Source of the DNA: Candidatus Cloacimonadota bacterium
GTDB lineage: Bacteria > Cloacimonadota > Cloacimonadia > JGIOTU-2
NCBI GenBank assembly: GCA_021160355.1
Contig: JAGHCS010000180.1
Span: 1-27,854, forward strand
Length of the DNA stretch: 27,854 bases
Direction of reading: 5' to 3'
The notes beneath the pieces were generated by a model, which did not search any database, had not been told where the DNA came from, and saw nothing but the letters and a program-made list of their open reading frames with translations. Both the position numbers and the translations under genes were made by a program. Shown here piece after piece: positions 1 through 7,735 of the stretch; the stretch's first letter is position 1, and every line of letters starts with the position of its first letter.

Positions 1-33
1 GTAACAGATTTCGTGAAAGCGATCTTCGAATAA
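1..33 (+). CDS. C-terminal tail of an unknown upstream gene (partial)
   Basis: Frame 1 from the first base reads VTDFVKAIFE and then TAA at 31-33. This would be the last ten residues of a gene that begins before the window. Ten residues are too few to identify a family, and the reading rests only on an open frame with a stop, so it could be chance. If real, the stop codon touches the left end of the inverted repeat around the next gene, so that element sits directly behind this gene. Confidence 0.3.
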   Translation, partial: VTDFVKAIFE

Positions 34-459
34 TTCAAAATAGAAAATTAAAAATGAAAAATTTAAAAGGTGATGATATTTCAAAACGATTTATCAATTT
101 CGCATCGCGAATTATTTCAATGACCAAAGCAATTGAAAAAGATTATATCGGCAAACATATCAACCTTCAGGTGCTACGATCAGGAACCTCATGTGAAGCA
201 AATTACGAGGAAGCAAGAATTTCCGAAAGCGATGCAGATTTTATACATAAACTAAAAATCGCATTAAAAGAAATGAGAGAAACTTTATTCTGGCTTAATG
301 TTATTCACACTTCAGATATTATTTCATTTGAAAGATTACAACCAATTATTTGTGAAACTGAAGAACTTTGCAATATCATAGCAAAATCAATTATAACCAC
401 GCAGAAAAGAATGAAATCATGATTTTAAATTTTCAATTTTATATTTTTCATTTTAAATT
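32..459. repeat. IVS-like unit: 37-base imperfect inverted repeats around a four-helix-bundle gene
   Basis: Bases 32-68 and 423-459 are inverted copies of each other, 30 of 37 positions matching when one is reverse-complemented, with no gaps. The left arm includes the ATG and first codons of the enclosed gene; the right arm starts just after its stop. A transcript could pair the arms and put the whole ORF in the loop. This is the layout of intervening sequences found in some bacterial 23S rRNA genes, whose ORFs encode the same protein family. The arms are AT-rich, so some similarity is expected by chance; that the unit is mobile is inference. Confidence 0.5.
54..422 (+). CDS. Four-helix bundle protein (S23/IVP family)
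   Basis: 122 residues, the usual length for the four helix bundle (23S rRNA intervening sequence) family. Helical segments alternate with short turns. The family core pattern is visible: a region near residues 41-57 with LRSGTS, then EANYEEARISES, and near residues 65-82 HKLKIALKEMRETLFWL. These are the typical positions of the SG..I..NY.EA and K...AlKE..E...WL motifs. Biochemical function is not established for the family; members form oligomeric helical bundles and occur inside 23S rRNA insertions or as free-standing genes. It lies between inverted repeats just before rnfC and is unlikely to belong functionally to Rnf. Start is ATG at 54; the same frame is open upstream but without a better start. 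Confidence 0.85.
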   Translation: MKNLKGDDISKRFINFASRIISMTKAIEKDYIGKHINLQVLRSGTSCEANYEEARISESDADFIHKLKIALKEMRETLFWLNVIHTSDIISFERLQPIICETEELCNIIAKSIITTQKRMKS

Positions 460-474
460 CCCAAAGGACTGATA

Positions 475-1800
475 ATGTGTGCAAAAACCTTTAAGGGTGG
501 TATCCATCCGCATGACCATAAGCATTTTTCCAATCATAAAGCGATTGAGAAATTTCCTGCACCAGAAAAACTTTATATTCCCCTGATCCAGCATATTGGT
601 CGTCCTGCTTTGCCTATCGTAAAAGTTGGAGATGAAGTAAAAAAAGGACAAAAGATCGCTGAAGCCGATGGATTTGTTTCTATTCCTCTGCATAGCCCGG
701 TTTCAGGTAAAGTAACCAAGATAGGTCCTTACCCTCATCCAACGGGCACAATTCAGCATGCAATCGAGATCGAGAATGATGCCAGGAACGAATGGATCTC
801 GAAGCTTATTGACGACGAACAGTATTTTGCTTTAAGCGCCGAGAAAATGAAAGGACGCATTCAGGAAGCTGGTATCTGCGGTATGGGTGGTGCTGGATTC
901 CCTACACATGTGAAGCTCTCTCCTCCAGAAAATCGACCTATTGATACTGTTATTCTTAATGGAGTGGAATGCGAACCTTATCTCACATCTGATCATCGGT
1001 TAATGCTTGAATACCCAGAAGATATCATTGCAGGTTTGCGCATTATTATGAAGATACTTGGAGCAAAACGCGGATACATCGGCATCGAACTCAACAAAAA
1101 AAATGCAATTACGATCTTCAAGCAAATGCTTCGTGATCAAAAAAACATCAATGTGGTTCCCTGTATGTTGCGCTATCCTCAAGGAGCAGAAAAGCAGCTT
1201 ATTTATGCGGCAACAAAACGCAAAGTTCCTGCTGGTGGGCTGCCGATGGATGTGGGAGTTGTTGTACAAAATGTAGGAACTGCCTTTGCTATATATGAAG
1301 CACTCCGTTATCATAAACCGTTGATTGAGAGAATTACAACAATAAGCGGAGCCATCGTGAATGAACCGAAAAATTTGAAAGTGCCGATTGGCACACCTCT
1401 TTCTCAACTTCTCGAATATTGCGGCGGAACATCAGAAGAAATAGGAAAGATTATTTCTGGTGGTCCTATGATGGGTTTTGCCCTTCCTGACATGGAAGCT
1501 CCAGCTACGAAAACGACTTCCGGTTTTGTGTTTTTAGGTAATAAAGAAGTTATCGATACGACCGAAGCCCCCTGCCTGCACTGCGGGCGCTGTGTCGATG
1601 CATGCCCGATGAACCTTGTGCCATCATTTATTGCCGATAATGTCAAGAACGGACAATATGAAGAAGCTATGAAATTGAGTGTCCTCGACTGCATGGAATG
1701 CGGTTCTTGCGGCTATGTGTGTCCGTCTCATATTCAGCTTGTACAGTGGATTAAGATCGGTAAATTAGAAGTAAATAAACTTAAACGCCAAGATAAATAG
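475..1800 (+). CDS. rnfC: Ion-translocating oxidoreductase subunit RnfC
   Basis: 441 residues. RnfC is the peripheral subunit of the Rnf complex that exchanges electrons with NAD(H). Visible features in order: N-terminal GGIHP motif (residues 8-12); a biotinyl-lipoyl-like hybrid segment around 60-85 (FVSIPLHSPVSGKV); the glycine-rich nucleotide/FMN region GMGGAGFPT (136-144); LNGVECEPYLTSDHRL (161-176); and two [4Fe-4S] motifs, C367/C370/C373/C377 and C406/C409/C412/C416. Length and motif order match RnfC and not NqrA, which lacks the ferredoxin motifs. Start ATG is preceded by AAAGGA at 463-468. It is the first gene of a six-gene rnf operon in the common order C-D-G-E-A-B. A promoter was not located; it may lie before the window or within the AT-rich segment between the preceding gene and this one. 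Confidence 0.97.
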   Translation: MCAKTFKGGIHPHDHKHFSNHKAIEKFPAPEKLYIPLIQHIGRPALPIVKVGDEVKKGQKIAEADGFVSIPLHSPVSGKVTKIGPYPHPTGTIQHAIEIENDARNEWISKLIDDEQYFALSAEKMKGRIQEAGICGMGGAGFPTHVKLSPPENRPIDTVILNGVECEPYLTSDHRLMLEYPEDIIAGLRIIMKILGAKRGYIGIELNKKNAITIFKQMLRDQKNINVVPCMLRYPQGAEKQLIYAATKRKVPAGGLPMDVGVVVQNVGTAFAIYEALRYHKPLIERITTISGAIVNEPKNLKVPIGTPLSQLLEYCGGTSEEIGKIISGGPMMGFALPDMEAPATKTTSGFVFLGNKEVIDTTEAPCLHCGRCVDACPMNLVPSFIADNVKNGQYEEAMKLSVLDCMECGSCGYVCPSHIQLVQWIKIGKLEVNKLKRQDK

Positions 1801-1818
1801 TTTTTGGAGGTTTTACAA

Positions 1819-2898
1819 GTGAGTTTAGTGAATGTCTCTTGTTCTCCGCACCTGCATGAACAGGTAAGTGTTCGTCGGGTAATGTGGACTGTTGTGATCG
1901 CTCTTCTGCCTGCGCTTCTTGCTGCATATCTTTTTTTTGGGTGGCGATCTATATGGATAACCATCCTCGGTGTGATAGCTGCTGTCGGAACCGAAGCTCT
2001 TGTGCAATTTTTAACCAAAAAACCCATAACGATCTCAGACGGTAGTGCAGTTGTCACAGGAATGCTTCTCGCCTTTAATCTGCCCCCTCTAACACCATGG
2101 TGGATACCTGTGATTGGTTCTGTTTTTGCAATTACTATTGGCAAGCAGATCTTCGGGGGATTGGGATATAATCCTGTGAATCCTGCGCTTCTTGGTCGTG
2201 CCTTCCTTATGGCATCCTGGCCTGTTCAGATGACGACCGGCTGGGCAACAAAACTTGCAAATGCGGGAATTTCAACTGTGTCCGGTCTTAAGCAAACCCT
2301 CATTACAGGCGGAGATACCCAACTCCAAAATTTGATCACTTCAGCTACTCCACTTAATCTCGCTCAACAAATTCGCGGGGATATCATTGCCGGAACTGCG
2401 GGTGATTCTGCCAGAACTATTTTTCATCAACTCTCATCATTGGATTATATCAAAGAACTATTCTGGGGTAATATCGGCGGATGTATCGGTGAAGTTTCGG
2501 CAGCCGCACTGATACTCGGTGCTGCTATTTTGGTGTACAAACATTATATCGAATGGCGGATACCTATCGGGTATATCGGCACTGTTGCATTCCTGAGTTG
2601 GATGGTTGGCGGTATCGATGGGCTCTTTTCCGGTCCGATCTTGTTCCACATTTTCTCTGGCGGTCTCATTCTCGGAGCTTTCTTTATGGCTACAGATATG
2701 GTTACAACTCCCGTGACCAAAAATGGACGGCTTATCTTTGGCATTGGCTGCGGTCTTCTCACTGTTGTGATCCGAACGTGGGGCGGTTATCCAGAAGGTG
2801 TCTCATATTCAATTCTTATTATGAATGTTGCTACTCCGTTCATAGATAAAATAACTCCGCAAAAGCCGTTTGGCTACAGAAAGAAATCCAAGAAATAA
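1819..2898 (+). CDS. rnfD: Rnf membrane subunit RnfD
   Basis: 359 residues when started at GTG 1819, which has a GGAGG ribosome binding site at 1806-1810 with 8-base spacing. A TTG at 1804 in the same frame overlaps that binding site and is rejected. RnfD/NqrB is the polytopic membrane subunit carrying covalently bound FMN. The flavinylation context SATPL is present, with Thr177 as the expected FMN-bearing residue (GTG numbering). About nine to ten hydrophobic segments are visible, as is the family sequence GGLGYNPVNPALLGRAFL near 113-130. It lies 18 bases after rnfC and 21 bases before rnfG. Confidence 0.96.
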   Translation: MSLVNVSCSPHLHEQVSVRRVMWTVVIALLPALLAAYLFFGWRSIWITILGVIAAVGTEALVQFLTKKPITISDGSAVVTGMLLAFNLPPLTPWWIPVIGSVFAITIGKQIFGGLGYNPVNPALLGRAFLMASWPVQMTTGWATKLANAGISTVSGLKQTLITGGDTQLQNLITSATPLNLAQQIRGDIIAGTAGDSARTIFHQLSSLDYIKELFWGNIGGCIGEVSAAALILGAAILVYKHYIEWRIPIGYIGTVAFLSWMVGGIDGLFSGPILFHIFSGGLILGAFFMATDMVTTPVTKNGRLIFGIGCGLLTVVIRTWGGYPEGVSYSILIMNVATPFIDKITPQKPFGYRKKSKK

Positions 2899-2919
2899 AT
2901 ATATATTTTTGAGGATAAT

Positions 2920-3450
2920 ATGAAAGATTTTATTCGTCCAACTCTGGTTTTGCTGATCATCTGTGTGATCGCTGGAGCTATACTCTCGCTGATCTACACA
3001 CAGACCGCACCTCTCATAGCTGAGAACAAACTGAAAGCCGTAGAAGCTGCGCGCAGACTAGTTCTCCCTGATGCTGAATCCTTCAAGCCGATTTCAGACA
3101 GCAGTACAGTATTATTTTATGAAGGTTATTCTGCAGACAGCACACTCGTGGGTTATGTGTTTTCCTGTGAACAATACGGTTATAGCAGCGACGTGAAAAC
3201 GATCATCGGTCTTACACTTGAGCTCATGATAAATGAGATCACTGTCGTCTCGCAATCAGAAACTCCCGGTCTTGGAGCAAACTGCACAAAGCAAGATTTT
3301 ACCGCTCAATTCACTGGTAAAAATCCTGGATTAATCTATGTTGATAAAGATGGCGGTGACATCCAATCCCTTACCGGCGCGACCATTACTACCCGCGCAG
3401 TGACCAATGCAATTCGTGAAACTTTTCAAAAGCTTCGTGATAGATTATAA
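2920..3450 (+). CDS. rnfG: Rnf FMN-binding subunit RnfG
   Basis: 176 residues. One N-terminal membrane anchor (about residues 8-26) is followed by an FMN-binding domain on the outer face. The family signature SETPGLGA is at 113-120 and the flavinylation motif LTGATIT at 151-157, in which Thr155 is the expected site of covalent FMN attachment. Length is typical for RnfG. The gene follows rnfD within the operon and has a GAGGATA-type ribosome binding site just upstream. A flavin transferase (ApbE) gene, needed to load FMN in this family, is not in the window. Confidence 0.95.
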   Translation: MKDFIRPTLVLLIICVIAGAILSLIYTQTAPLIAENKLKAVEAARRLVLPDAESFKPISDSSTVLFYEGYSADSTLVGYVFSCEQYGYSSDVKTIIGLTLELMINEITVVSQSETPGLGANCTKQDFTAQFTGKNPGLIYVDKDGGDIQSLTGATITTRAVTNAIRETFQKLRDRL

Positions 3451-3462
3451 ACGAGGAGAATA

Positions 3463-4068
3463 ATGAAAGCATTTCAAGAATTTACAAAAGGCATCATAAA
3501 AGAAAATCCTGTATTCGTGATGGCACTTGGCTTATGCCCCACGCTTGCAGTCAGCACTTCAGTTCAGAATGCGATTGGAATGGGTGCTGCAGCGACTTTT
3601 GTTCTCGTGTGTTCCAATATTTTTATTTCACTTTTAAAAAATTTAATTCCGAGTAAAGTCCGCATTCCCTGTTTTATCCTGGTAATCGCGTCGTTCGTAA
3701 CAATCGTCGATATGACTATGGAAGCGTACGTGCCACCTCTGCATAAGAGTCTTGGCATTTTCATTCCTCTTATTGTTGTGAACTGTATCATTCTTGGGAG
3801 AGCTGAAGCATTTGCAAGCAAGAATGGGGTGTTTAAGTCCGTACTCGACGGACTTGGTATGGGACTTGGTTTCATGCTTGCAATCATGGTTATTGCATCT
3901 ATCAGGGAAATTCTTGGTACAGGCACTCTTTTGAATATTCATCTTCTTCCCGCATCATATAAACCGATGATCGTCGCAATTCTTCCTCCCGGCGCCTTTA
4001 TCACGATCGGTCTTTTAATGGGCTTGTTAAATATTGTTCAAAACAAGAAGAAATCTAAGGCGAATTAA
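3463..4068 (+). CDS. rnfE: Rnf membrane subunit RnfE
   Basis: 201 residues, six hydrophobic segments. RnfE/NqrD pairs with RnfA/NqrE in the membrane with inverted topology. The conserved cysteines are present: Cys25 in GLCPTLAVS and Cys108 in VVNCIILGRAEAF. In Nqr/Rnf structures the corresponding residues of both proteins hold an intramembrane iron-sulfur centre that passes electrons across the membrane. The C-terminal sequence GTGTLLN...PPGAFITIGLLMG is typical of RnfE and separates it from RnfA. It has a GAGGAG ribosome binding site and sits 12 bases after rnfG. Confidence 0.95.
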   Translation: MKAFQEFTKGIIKENPVFVMALGLCPTLAVSTSVQNAIGMGAAATFVLVCSNIFISLLKNLIPSKVRIPCFILVIASFVTIVDMTMEAYVPPLHKSLGIFIPLIVVNCIILGRAEAFASKNGVFKSVLDGLGMGLGFMLAIMVIASIREILGTGTLLNIHLLPASYKPMIVAILPPGAFITIGLLMGLLNIVQNKKKSKAN

Positions 4069-4080
4069 CAAGGAGCATAT

Positions 4081-4683
4081 ATGGATTTCTCAACACTTTT
4101 TATTATAATCATCGGATCGATATTTATTAACAACTTCGTTCTTTCTCGTTTTCTCGGACTCTGTCCTTATATTGGTGTATCAAAAAAGATGGACTCCGCC
4201 CTTGGCATGGGCATGGCAGTTATTTTCGTGATGACCATGGCTTCCACGATTACCTGGCTGATCTACACATTTTTCCTTAATGAAGCGACCAGTATCTTCG
4301 GCATCGATCTGACATTTCTGCGCACAATCGCTTTTATTCTGAGTATTGCTGTGCTTGTGCAATTTGTTGAGATGGTCATCAAAAAAACAGCACCTGAGCT
4401 CTACAAAGCACTTGGTATCTACTTACCCCTCATTACAACAAACTGTGCTGTTCTTGGTGTCTCTTTGCTTAATATAAACGAAAATTATAACTTCATCGAG
4501 TCGATCGTGAATGGTGCTGCAGCTGGAGTTGGATTCACTCTTGTTCTCGTGCTCATGGCAGGTATACGTGAACGCCTTGAATACAGCAAAGTTCCTAAAT
4601 CTATGAAGGGAATGCCGATCTCGTTTATCGTTGCCGGATGTATGGCACTTGCCTTTCTCGGATTTTCCGGGATGAAATTTTAA
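4081..4683 (+). CDS. rnfA: Rnf membrane subunit RnfA
   Basis: 200 residues with six hydrophobic segments. It is homologous to RnfE, as seen in the parallel motifs GLCPYIGVSKKMDSALGMG (residues 26-44) and TTNCAVLGVSLLN (119-131). Cys28 and Cys122 are the expected ligands of the membrane iron-sulfur centre shared with RnfE. The N-terminal phrase INNFVLSRFLG is characteristic of RnfA/NqrE. AAGGAG lies just upstream of the ATG, and the gene is 12 bases after rnfE. Confidence 0.95.
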   Translation: MDFSTLFIIIIGSIFINNFVLSRFLGLCPYIGVSKKMDSALGMGMAVIFVMTMASTITWLIYTFFLNEATSIFGIDLTFLRTIAFILSIAVLVQFVEMVIKKTAPELYKALGIYLPLITTNCAVLGVSLLNINENYNFIESIVNGAAAGVGFTLVLVLMAGIRERLEYSKVPKSMKGMPISFIVAGCMALAFLGFSGMKF

Positions 4684-4695
4684 TAAGGAGCCCTC

Positions 4696-5679
4696 ATGTT
4701 ATTGGTTTCCATCATTGTTTTAAGTGTTCTTGGTATTTTATTTGGTATCGCACTCTCATTTGCTTCAAAGGTATTTCATGTTGAAATTGATCCTAAAATA
4801 GAGCAGATCGAAGAAGTGCTTCCCGGTGCAAATTGCGGTGCATGCGCATATGCTGGATGTGCAGGATATGCAGAAGCAATTGTTTTATCCGGCGCAGAAC
4901 CGACTTTGTGTGCACCAGGCGGTGATGCTGTTGCAGCGGAAATTGCAAAGATCATGGGAACAAAAGCAGGCAAAAAAGAAAGAAATATTGCAGTTATTCA
5001 TTGCCAGAGTGGTGGAATAAACAACACGAATATCAAATTTGAAAACAAGGGCATTGCCACATGCAAAGCCGCAGTCCTGCTTTCTAACGGACAAAATGCG
5101 TGCACTTATGGATGCCTTGGTTATAATGACTGCTACCGCGTATGCCCCTTCGATGCGATCTCAATTGATGAAAATAATATGCGCATCATCGATGAAGAAA
5201 AATGCACCGGTTGCGGTAAATGTGTAGAAGCTTGCCCGAGAGATCTTATCGAGCTTGTGCCTATCAGCAAAAAAGTTCATATCCAGTGTATGTCACACGA
5301 GAAAGGCAAGGATGCAAAAACAAATTGCGGAAACAAAACTGCGTGTATCGGTTGCGGATTATGTGCAAAGAAGTGCCCTGTAGAAGCAATCACGATTGAA
5401 AATAATCTTGCAACGATAAATTATGAAAAGTGTGTATCTTGTGGCTTATGCGCGACTGTGTGCCCTACGAAAGCTATAGAGGATAGAATTCAATTCCGTC
5501 CTCAACCGATAATTATCGATGAGAAATGTATCGGGTGCACGATTTGTGCAAAAAAATGCCCTGTCAATGCAATCGATGGAAAAGTAAAAGAGGTTCATAA
5601 AATTGATGAGGAGAAGTGTATTCAGTGCGGCATTTGTATAACTGTTTGTCCCAAAAAGGCAATTGAAGCAAAAGCATAA
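4696..5679 (+). CDS. rnfB: Rnf polyferredoxin subunit RnfB (enlarged form)
   Basis: 327 residues. RnfB receives electrons from ferredoxin. An N-terminal membrane helix (about 2-24) is followed by the Fe-S domain GANCGACAYAGCAGYAEAI with ligands C47, C50, C55 and C72. Next come C136/C140/C146/C150 and five canonical CxxCxxCxxxCP motifs starting at C170, C217, C246, C278 and C308. With the N-terminal centre this predicts about seven [4Fe-4S] clusters. Proteobacterial RnfB is about 190 residues with three; longer forms occur in clostridia, Thermotoga and FCB bacteria. It is the last gene of the operon, followed by a cluster of hairpins. Confidence 0.95.
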   Translation: MLLVSIIVLSVLGILFGIALSFASKVFHVEIDPKIEQIEEVLPGANCGACAYAGCAGYAEAIVLSGAEPTLCAPGGDAVAAEIAKIMGTKAGKKERNIAVIHCQSGGINNTNIKFENKGIATCKAAVLLSNGQNACTYGCLGYNDCYRVCPFDAISIDENNMRIIDEEKCTGCGKCVEACPRDLIELVPISKKVHIQCMSHEKGKDAKTNCGNKTACIGCGLCAKKCPVEAITIENNLATINYEKCVSCGLCATVCPTKAIEDRIQFRPQPIIIDEKCIGCTICAKKCPVNAIDGKVKEVHKIDEEKCIQCGICITVCPKKAIEAKA

Positions 5680-5694
5680 ATCACCTTTACCCCA

Positions 5695-5771
5695 GAGAGC
5701 ATCGGGTTACGCCCCGACAGGTCGGAATGTTGAGGTGCTCTCCCCTGAGTCGTCATGGACCACACCATGAC
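5695..5771. repeat. GC-richer hairpin cluster behind rnfB
   Basis: This non-coding segment holds several inverted repeats. GAGAGCA (5695-5701) pairs with TGCTCTC (5736-5742) around an interior in which TCGGG (5702-5706)/CCCGA (5713-5717) or CCGA/TCGG (5714-5725) can also pair. Then GTCATGG (5752-5758) pairs perfectly with CCATGAC (5765-5771) across a six-base loop. It is GC-richer than its surroundings and has no coding potential. Possible roles are mRNA 3'-end protection of rnf, an intergenic palindromic repeat family, or a protein binding site; none is shown by the sequence alone. Confidence 0.55.
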
Positions 5772-5792
5772 AAACAACATCCTATTGCAGAA

Positions 5793-5840
5793 AACAAAGC
5801 GGACAATCTCTCGATCATGCGCTTTGTTGATTGTCTTTTT
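5793..5840. terminator. Overlapping bidirectional intrinsic terminator between rnfB and phoU
   Basis: Two perfect stems interleave. Stem A is AACAAAGCG (5793-5801) with CGCTTTGTT (5820-5828); stem B is GACAATC (5802-5808) with GATTGTC (5829-5835). On the + strand stem B runs directly into TTTTT (5836-5840), which ends the rnf transcript. On the - strand stem A is followed by TTTTCT, which ends the hydrogenase-phoU transcript. The two stems cannot form together as nested hairpins. The T-run overlaps the last two bases of the phoU stop codon. Confidence 0.7.
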
Positions 5841-6534
5841 ACTCATTCTCAGATTTCTTTTCATATTTTATGGTAACACTTTCCGGCATGAAACGGACTT
5901 TTTCAAATGGCTGTACCAGTGAAGTTGCAATATTCAGGAGATGCGCAGCGATCCTTTTTAAATAACGAATATATAATGCGGCAATAACTGCTGTCTGTAC
6001 ATTCATACCAATATCTTCAGTAATAAGTCTGTGAAGTATTGCTTCGCATCTTCCTGTGAGTTTTTTATTTATTACAGATTCGGCTGCTTCTTTATCATAT
6101 TCCTCAAAAGCCTGACTCACCACATCAAAAAGATGTTCTATCTCGTATTCAATCTCCGTGAGTTCATTTTCAAGAACACCTGCTTCCAATTTTTTATGAA
6201 CTACTCGTGCAAGTTCGAGAATATTGGTCGTATAATCTCCGACTCTCTCAATGTCTATAACAATTCCGATCAGAGTTATTGCTCCAGGTGTATCCATTGA
6301 ACCAGAAGCCGAGAGATGTATTAATACTTTCTTGCGTACGGCGCGTTCTGCTTTATCTACTTTTCTTTCCTCATAGAAAATGTCAACACCGGGATGTGGG
6401 ATTTCTCTCCCGCGCAATTTTGCACTGGCATTATCGAACATATTATTTGCACGGTTAAGCATGTCACAGGCATCCTGATGAGCCTCTTTATAGAGATTGC
6501 TTTTTTTGAAAAGCTCAATTAATTCTTTTAACAT
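5839..6534 (-). CDS. PhoU domain protein
   Basis: 231 residues, all helical, with two PhoU-type repeats. The first metal-binding motif is intact as DIERVGDYTTNI (about 94-105). The second, YLKRIAAHLLNIA (about 197-209), is degenerate, with R and A where acidic residues usually sit. PhoU proteins bind metal clusters and regulate phosphate uptake; PhoU-like domains are often fused to or encoded beside NptA-type Na+/phosphate transporters, as here (28 bases downstream of such a gene). This one therefore probably controls that transporter and not an ABC-type Pst system, since no pst genes are in the window. It is the last gene of the long - strand operon. Confidence 0.88.
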   Translation of the reverse strand: MLKELIELFKKSNLYKEAHQDACDMLNRANNMFDNASAKLRGREIPHPGVDIFYEERKVDKAERAVRKKVLIHLSASGSMDTPGAITLIGIVIDIERVGDYTTNILELARVVHKKLEAGVLENELTEIEYEIEHLFDVVSQAFEEYDKEAAESVINKKLTGRCEAILHRLITEDIGMNVQTAVIAALYIRYLKRIAAHLLNIATSLVQPFEKVRFMPESVTIKYEKKSENE

Positions 6535-6562
6535 ATTTACCTCGAATACGGGTATTAATCCA

Positions 6563-7723
6563 TTATTTCATAATTAGCAGTAAAAATATCGGTATGATAA
6601 AAAATATCAAAGCGATAAATAATATTGGATAAATTTTACTTTTCATTGTCAAATTTGAAGCTGCGAGCGCAAGCTTTATGGGTATCATCCTGATAGGTTT
6701 AAAAGGAAGGATGAGGAGCATTCCAAGCACATTGAAGGTGAAATGAGAAAGTGCAACAACAAGCGCAGCAGGTGAGCATGTTGCCATGGCAGCCAAAAGA
6801 GTTGTTACGGTCGTTCCGATATTTGCACCTACAGTATATGGAAATACTTGATAGATATTAACAATCCCGGCACCCGCAAGAGGTATCATAATTGAAGTCG
6901 TGATCGAACTACTTTGAACGATTGCAGTGAGAATAATTCCAAGCAGTAGTGCAAGAACACCATTTCGGAATATATAATCAGAAAAGAATTGCTCAACTCT
7001 TCCAATAACGAGCTGGCGAATCACTTTTACCATAAATCTCAAGCCGATAAATAAGAATACGAGAGCCAATATGAGAATCAATATCTGGGCAATGGTTGGG
7101 GAAAATATTTTTTGCAATAGCCCAGGTGAAGCATCGGGGAATTTTGAATTATAAAGAAATCCAACAATAGGTTTTGTTATTAATCCGAGAGGACTCTTAA
7201 ACTCCGCACCTTGAATATTAGCATGAAGGATCAACGAACCCAGCTTGAGAGATATTTTTTCGATGACCCTAAAATATATTTCTAACGGCAATAAAACAAT
7301 AACTGCTATAATATTGAATATATCGTGAACAATCGCACAGCTATACGCTCTCTTGAATTCATCTGTTCTTGAGATATGACCAAGAGATACAAGGGTATTT
7401 GTAATAGTCGTTCCGATATTCGCTCCCATGATGATCGGAATCGCGATGCGTATGGAATCCACTCCAAGAATATTACTGGCAACGAGTCCTACAACGATAG
7501 AGGTTGTTGTGGATGAACTCTGCACAATGCTGGTAGCTAAAATTCCTATGAGTAATCCCATGATTGGATTACTCACACTTGTAATAAGATTTTCGGATAA
7601 TCCACGAAAACTTTTAAATCCCACTCCCATCATAACAATACTGAGGAAGAAAATATAGATCAGGAAGACAAGTAATAAAACTTTGAATATTTTATTGAGA
7701 ACTGTAGTCTGTTGGTCCGGCAT
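6563..7723 (-). CDS. Na+/phosphate cotransporter, NptA/PNaS family
   Basis: 386 residues, strongly hydrophobic, with the internal duplication typical of the family. Each half has a QSSS motif (residues 68-71 and 270-273, in VQSSSTTTS and VQSSSITTS) followed by GANIGTT (100-106 and 299-305). In related SLC34 transporters the QSSS motifs bind phosphate and Na+. The PhoU domain often fused at the C-terminus is absent here and encoded separately by the next gene. The start lies 12 bases after hypE on the same strand, so it is probably co-transcribed with the hydrogenase genes, which is unusual context for a phosphate transporter. Confidence 0.9.
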   Translation of the reverse strand: MPDQQTTVLNKIFKVLLLVFLIYIFFLSIVMMGVGFKSFRGLSENLITSVSNPIMGLLIGILATSIVQSSSTTTSIVVGLVASNILGVDSIRIAIPIIMGANIGTTITNTLVSLGHISRTDEFKRAYSCAIVHDIFNIIAVIVLLPLEIYFRVIEKISLKLGSLILHANIQGAEFKSPLGLITKPIVGFLYNSKFPDASPGLLQKIFSPTIAQILILILALVFLFIGLRFMVKVIRQLVIGRVEQFFSDYIFRNGVLALLLGIILTAIVQSSSITTSIMIPLAGAGIVNIYQVFPYTVGANIGTTVTTLLAAMATCSPAALVVALSHFTFNVLGMLLILPFKPIRMIPIKLALAASNLTMKSKIYPILFIALIFFIIPIFLLLIMK

Positions 7724-7735
7724 ATTGTGGTAAGT

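Noticed and set aside
1804..1818. TTG start five codons earlier for rnfD
   Set aside because: This codon overlaps the GGAGG ribosome binding site that serves GTG at 1819.
5793..5835. H-type RNA pseudoknot from the interleaved stems
   Set aside because: The order A-B-A'-B' is pseudoknot-like, but with no bases between A and B or between A' and B' the crossing loops would have zero length, which is not sterically possible for full 9- and 7-base stems. Two alternative hairpins fit better.
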